In this document: piece by piece, positions 58,445 through 64,000 of the stretch
Position numbering within the stretch: the stretch's first letter is position 1
How the letters are laid out: every line of letters begins with the position of its first letter
Origin: Acanthosoma haemorrhoidale
Lineage: Eukaryota > Arthropoda > Insecta > Hemiptera > Acanthosomatidae
Assembly: GCA_930367205.1 (NCBI GenBank)
Contig: CAKNEZ010000011.1
Coordinates: 186,001-250,000, forward strand
Reading direction: 5' to 3'
DNA length: 64,000 nt
The notes under the pieces: generated by a model
What the model was told of the DNA's origin: nothing
Databases searched by the model: none
What the model saw: only the letters and a program-made list of their open reading frames with translations
Made by a program: the position numbers and the translations under genes

Positions 58445-61069
58445 AGCCAGGGTGAAAGACCACAGGTTCCCCAGATTTATCTCTTATTGGGCGCTCGCCG
58501 GACGGCGGCTAAGAGGTTGTGGTGACCCTAGCCCACGGCGGGCGTCTCCTCCCCACCTTGGGGATCCTCAAATCCGATAACGCCCGACCAAGATGAAGAT
58601 ATACATATTTAGTCATATTGTAGAATATATAGCTCGTAAAATTCTATTCAAACCAAGTTATTCAAATGGCAAACAACATCTCTGGCTCAACACATTCATG
58701 CAATTATCCATAGAAATTGAAGTAGCATGGCCTATAGATATACTGTGGATGCCTCGTTATTATAACTCCAAAAACTGGCCAGCAATCACGCCTCGAGTCA
58801 GCTCATCGTCACCTATTAAACCTCCATTCAGTCCGTACTGCTACTACATTGCATTAAGTTAGTCGCGGAGCCAGGGTTAGAGCTCTCTGCGAACACTGAT
58901 TCAGTTTCGAATCATTATTGCCGCGTTTAAATTTCGGGAAATCCTAAAAATTTTTATGATCTATATTGGCAATTTTATTTTAGGATAGGAGGGGGCCGTT
59001 CTCATAGCGCAATTAAAAATATCTTTTTTAAATAACTTTAAAAATTATCTAATATTGAAGTATTCAAATATCTTGTAACTATATAAATGCATTGTTGAAA
59101 AGAAAATCTCCTAGCAATACAAAAAAAAATTAAATTAATTTAGCGTTTCGCTGGCCTTGGAGAAACTACGCCCATATGATTAGCAGAATATTCCTCGTAA
59201 AGACGTAATTTAATACACTACTCATATATGAATCCACGTTTATTGGCAATGCACGAAAAGAGCTGACTGTTGTTCCTCAATCCTACTGTATTATCAGATA
59301 TTCCTTAGGATCGCTACATTACTTAACATATTCAAACACAAATGCCTGCTTAAAACCCCCCTCCAGAATCCACAATACATTCTAACCGATAGGCCGCCTT
59401 AATTCGTTTAAGACTTTATGGAACATCCATGAGAAAAGCATTCCGAACCTCTACCAAAAGAGGATCGAAGATTAATTTAACAGTAGGGCTCAACAAGGTA
59501 TCGGGTGGTTTGTTTATGGAAACCACCCTTTGCCTGTTGGGCGAAGCCTAAAAGGCAACGAGTCCACGGTTGTGCCTCCTGGGCGGACATGGAAACCAAC
59601 CGATATTACAAAAAGACTTATTTTTGAAAAGTTTTACATTTTATTTAAGTAAGGTGTAAGACTGTCTAAAACCTCAAAAAAATGTGCAACATATTGTTTC
59701 ATTTTTTTATGAATCCTTTGAATTATATTCATTTTACGTACATAACTTTGGTTTCTTTCAATGATAGTAAGTATTATAACAAAGTAAAGGCTGGATCAAT
59801 CAGAGGAAGTGATATATCTTCCGAAAATACTTAAAGAACATTAATATATTCAGTCCTCATTTGATATCTATACATTTGTTTTATTATTCATTAGTGATTT
59901 CTTCCCGGAATACATTTAATTTTTCTACCTAACGGGTCCTACAAATGTTGAGACGACTAAAGGCCCAATGTAATTGAAGTATAGTCAAAGGACCCATAGA
60001 TTGTTGTTGGCAACAAAAAAAGTGAGGAATTTGGGTCAGCTTAAAATTGCCCTTCGCCAGTAAGGATTTAGCTATACTAAAACTAAATACATCGTAATAT
60101 GAGTTGGCTATCTTTTCAATTCACAATTGGCTACAGTACATTACTAAGAAGTATGTTACTGTGGTTTTCATTGAGCAACAGCAACATTGATAAGCAATTA
60201 TCCATTGCACGCAAACGTTTTTTTTTGTCCCAGAGATCGATTACATCACCTACATTCGATAATTCACTAACTGAAACTAAAAATTCGCAATCAACAAAAA
60301 AAAAGTCTTCATTGATTCTTTATCAGATTGTTGTGGCCACCTCTTAATTATAAATAATTAAATGTTCCCCTCTTCTCTAATCATATTATACCTGTCTATG
60401 TTTCCATATTGGTTGTTAATAAAGATTATGACGTCAGTGAGTGTAGGGGGGGGGGGGAGCTAGTGTGGTGGGGACCCATCCCGACTTCTTCTAGCCACCT
60501 GGTGGCCCGGCTATATAAGCAGTGGGAGTAGACCGGATTGCCATAACGAACCGGACCGCCACTTGAAACACTACTCTCTATTCTCTCTCTGCACTGGCTT
60601 TGCAACTTTATTGAAACCGTGGTCTTCTCATTGAACTACTTCTGCATCTTTCTCTCCTTACCTCGCTATCTTTTAGTCCGGCGTTGTCAGACCAGACCCC
60701 AAATTTTCCTATTGGGAATCTCTGCCTTCGTCTGGCTAAAACTAGCATCTCCTTAGGAGAGACCTCTCCCTCGTGGACAATAGTTGCCCAGGCCCTACAA
60801 ACTTACCTCGTAGCGTTTCCTACCAGTATTCCTACGGTAATCCAGTCTGCTTTTCTGCGGTTCACACTCGCATTTGGGATCCACACGGTTTTCGCCTACC
60901 CTTAGAAACCGAGTGTGAATTCGTGGTCATTCCGAGAGCACATAAACTACCTATAAACCTACCCTGTACCTCTTCTCCGGAACATAGTGCTTTGTAGGGG
61001 CACACACGTTCTAAAGATCTTATAGAGTCAGATCTAAGTGAATTGATCCTGCCTGCCGATTAGGTTGGC
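58445..61069 (+). repeat. Array unit U11 (2,625 bp)
   Basis: G tract grows to 12 before the next promoter. The leader at 60824-60842 has both forms of the leader indel in series (CCTACCAGTATT then CCTACGGTAATCC). TATATAAG at 60512-60519. Confidence 0.93.
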
Positions 61070-63675
61070 AGCCAGGGTGAAAGACCACAGGTTCCCCAGA
61101 TTTATCTCTTATTGGGCGCTCGCCGGACGGCGGCTAAGAGGTTGTGGTGACCCTAGCCCACGGCGGGCGTCTCCTCCCCACCTTGGGGATCCTCAAATCC
61201 GATAACGCCCGACCAAGATGAAGATATACATATTTAGTCATATTGTAGAATATATAGCTCGTAAAATTCTATTCAAACCAAGTTATTCAAATGGCAAACA
61301 ACATCTCTGGCTCAACACATTCATGCAATTATCCATAGAAATTGAAGTAGCATGGCCTATAGATATACTGTGGATGCCTCGTTATTATAACTCCAAAAAC
61401 TGGCCAGCAATCACGCCTCGAGTCAGCTCATCGTCACCTATTAATCCTCCATTCAGTCCGTACTGCTACTACATTGCATTAAGTTAGTCGCGGAGCCAGG
61501 GTTAGAGCTCTCTGCGAACACTGATTCAGTTTCGAATCATTATTGCCGCGTTTAAATTTCGGGAAATCCTAAAAATTTTTATGATCTATATTGGCAATTT
61601 TATTTTAGGATAGGAGGGGGCCGTTCTCATAGCGCAATTAAAAATATCTTTTTTAAATAACTTTAAAAATTATCTAATATTGAAGTATTCAAATATCTTG
61701 TAACTATATAAATGCATTGTTGAAAAGAAAATCTCCTAGCAATACAAAAAAAAATTAAATTAATTTAGCGTTTCGCTGGCCTTGGAGAAACTACGCCCAT
61801 ATGATTAGCAGAATATTCCTCGTAAAGACGTAATTTAATACACTACTCATATATGAATCCACGTTTATTGGCAATGCACGAAAAGAGCTGACTGTTGTTC
61901 CTTAATCCTACTCTATTATCAGATATTCCTTTGGATCGCTACATTACTTAACATATTCAAACACAAATGCCTGCTTAAAACCCCCCTCCAGAATCCACAA
62001 TACATTCTAACCGATAGGCCGCCTTAATTCGTTTAAGACTTTATGGAACATCCATGAGAAAAGCATTCCGAACCTCTACCCAAAGAGGATCGAAGATTAA
62101 TTTAACAGTAGGGCTCAACAAGGTATCGGGTGGTTTGTTTATGGAAACCACCCTTTGCCTGTTGGGCGAAGCCTAAAAGGCAACGAGTCCACGGTTGTGC
62201 CTCCTGGGCGGACATGGAAACCAACCGATATTACAAAAAGACTTATTTTTGAAAAGTTTTACATTTTATTTAAGTAAGGTGTAAGACTGTCTAAAACCTC
62301 AAAAAAATGTGCAACATATTGTTTCATTTTTTTATGAATCCTTTGAATTATATTCATTTTACGTACATAACTTTGGTTTCTTTCAATGATAGTAAGTATT
62401 ATAACAAAGTAAAGGCTGGATCAATCAGAGGAAGTGATATATCTTCCGAAAATACTTAAAGAACATTAATATATTCAGTCCTCATTTGATATCTATACAT
62501 TTGTTTTATTATTCATTAGTGATTTCTTCCCGGAATACATTTAATTTTTCTACCTAACGGGTCCTACAAATGTTGAGACGACTAAAGGCCCAATGTAATT
62601 GAAGTATAGTCAAAGGACCCATAGATTGTTGTTGGCAACAAAAAAAGTGAGGAATTTGGGTCAGCTTAAAATTGCCCTTCGCCAGTAAGGATTTAGCTAT
62701 ACTAAAACTAAATACATCGTAATATGAGTTGGCTATCTTTTCAATTCACAATTGGCTACAGTACATTACTAAGAAGTATGTTACTGTGGTTTTCATTGAG
62801 CAACAGCAACATTGATAAGCAATTATCCATTGCACGCAAACGTTTTTTTTTGTCCCAGAGATCGATTACATCACCTACATTCGATAATTCACTAACTGAA
62901 ACTAAAAATTCGCAATCAACAAAAAAAAAGTCTTCATTGATTCTTTATAAGATTGTTGTGGCCACCTCTTAATTATAAATAATTAAATGTTCCCCTCTTC
63001 TCGAATCATATTATACCTGTCTATGTTTCAATATTGGTTGTTAATAAAGATTATGACGTCAGTGAGTGTAGGGGGGGGGGGGAGCCAGTGTGGTGGGGGC
63101 CCATCCCGACTTCTTCTAGCCACCTGGTGGCCCGGCTATATAAGCAGTGGGAGTAGACCGGATTGCCATAACGAACCGGACCGTCACTTGGAACACTACT
63201 CTCTATTCTCTCTCTGCACTGGCTTTGCAACTTTATTGAAACCGTGGTCTTCTCATTGAACTACTTCTGCATCTTTCTCTCCTTACCTTGCTATCTTTTA
63301 GTCCGGCGTTGTCAGACCAGACCCCGAATTTTCCTATTGGGAATCTCTGCCTTCGTCTGGCTAAAACTAGCATCTCTTTAGGAGAGACCTCTCCCTCGTG
63401 GCCAATAGTAGCCCAGGCCCTACAAACTTACCTCGTAGCGTTTCCTACCAGTCTGCTTTTCTCCGGTTCACACTCGCATTTGGGATCCACTCGGTTTTTG
63501 CCTACCCTTAGAAACCGAGTGTGAATTCGTGGTCTTTCCGAGAGCACATAAACTACCTATAAACCTACCCTGTACCTCTTCTCCGGAACATAGTGCTTTG
63601 TAGGGGCACACACGTTCTAAAGATCTTATAGAGTCAGATCTAAGTGAATTGATCCTGCCTGCCGATTAGGTTGGC
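61070..63675 (+). repeat. Array unit U12 (2,606 bp)
   Basis: G tract of 12 at 63071-63082. Its leader lacks the 7-bp insertion seen in U9 and U10. TATATAAG at 63137-63144. Confidence 0.92.
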
Positions 63676-64000
63676 AGCCAGGGTGAAAGACCACAGGTTC
63701 CCCAGATTTATCTCTTATCGGGCGCTCGCCGGACGGCGGCTAAGAGGTTGTGGTGACCCTAGCCCACGGCGGGCGTCTCCTCCCCACCTTGGGGATCCTC
63801 AAATCCGATAACGCCCGACCAAGATGAAGATATACATATTTAGTCATATTGTAGAATATATAGCTCGTAAAATTCTATTTAAACCAAGTTATTCAAATGG
63901 CAAACAACATCTCTGGCTCAACACATTCATGCAATTATCCATAGAAATTGAAGTAGCATGGCCTATAGATATACTGTGGATGCCTCGTTATTATAACTCC
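63676..64000 (+). repeat. Array unit U13, cut by the window end
   Basis: Contains the hairpin block (loop base change TTATCGGGCGC) and the start of the 89-codon ORF. The array continues beyond the window. Confidence 0.92.

Larger units (their letters stand above)
21980..64000 (+). repeat. Head-to-tail macrosatellite array, about 2.6-kb units, U0-U13
   Basis: Fourteen units, all in one orientation, fill the window from 21980 to its right end. Using AGCCAGGGTGAAAGAC (or its variant) as the unit start, intact spacings are 2606-2640 bp. U2 is short (1455 bp), U0 has two deletions, U7 holds a LINE and U8 a Gypsy. Each full unit has CRE-like, TATA, hairpin block, second pairing block and AATAAA. 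The recurring ORFs (89, 82/62 and 71/69 codons) are disrupted by 7-bp and 17-bp indels between units, and differences in the 89-codon ORF are mostly amino-acid changing, so coding is not supported. Unit identity is very high, implying recent homogenisation. The family is not recognised. Confidence 0.95.

Overview
The window looks like repeat-rich, AT-rich nuclear DNA from an arthropod, probably an insect. Three things point there: short GT-AG introns, LTR and non-LTR retrotransposons of types common in insects (Copia primed by a half initiator tRNA, mag-like Gypsy, an I-like LINE with a TAA-repeat tail), and a Tc1-like transposase with DD37E spacing. Nothing looks bacterial: there are no operons, Shine-Dalgarno starts, CRISPR arrays or rRNA.

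Left part (1-21.98 kb) is a graveyard of transposons around a few host-like genes. From left to right it holds a decayed minus-strand Gypsy with its 5' LTR (1-5082), a decayed Jockey-like LINE (about 5.95-6.8 kb, minus), a decayed Tc1-like transposase (7.95-8.74 kb, minus), a possible terminal exon with poly(A) signal (9.57-9.79 kb, plus), a BIR (IAP-like) half-domain with a second ORF downstream (9.87-10.46 kb, minus) below a CRE/AP-1 cluster, a decayed endonuclease-RT LINE (11.1-13.3 kb, plus), a phase-consistent five-exon gene for a Gln/Pro-rich protein (14.85-15.96 kb, minus), and a young mag-like Gypsy (16.18-20.49 kb, minus) that landed just upstream of that gene and lacks the integrase catalytic core.

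Right part (21.98-64 kb, running off the window) is one head-to-tail array of about 2.6-kb units, here numbered U0 to U13. A full unit carries a CRE-like TGACGTCA, a TATATAAG box, about 500 bp of C/T-rich leader, a GC-rich block of four consecutive predicted hairpins, a second block with alternative pairings, and an AATAAA just before the next promoter. Small ORFs recur, but frameshifting indels and mostly amino-acid-changing differences argue against protein coding. The array therefore looks like a macrosatellite made of non-coding transcription units. I do not recognise the family.

Three retrotransposons have landed inside array units, each with a target duplication: an apparently intact Copia (22.42-26.85 kb), a 5'-truncated I-like LINE (43.78-45.55 kb) and a Gypsy missing the integrase core (48.54-52.57 kb). 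Variants along the array (G-tract growth, loss of a promoter hairpin, a 4,080-bp duplication, a patchy 17-bp insertion) record unequal crossing over and gene conversion, with the caveat that long near-identical repeats are also where assemblies fail.
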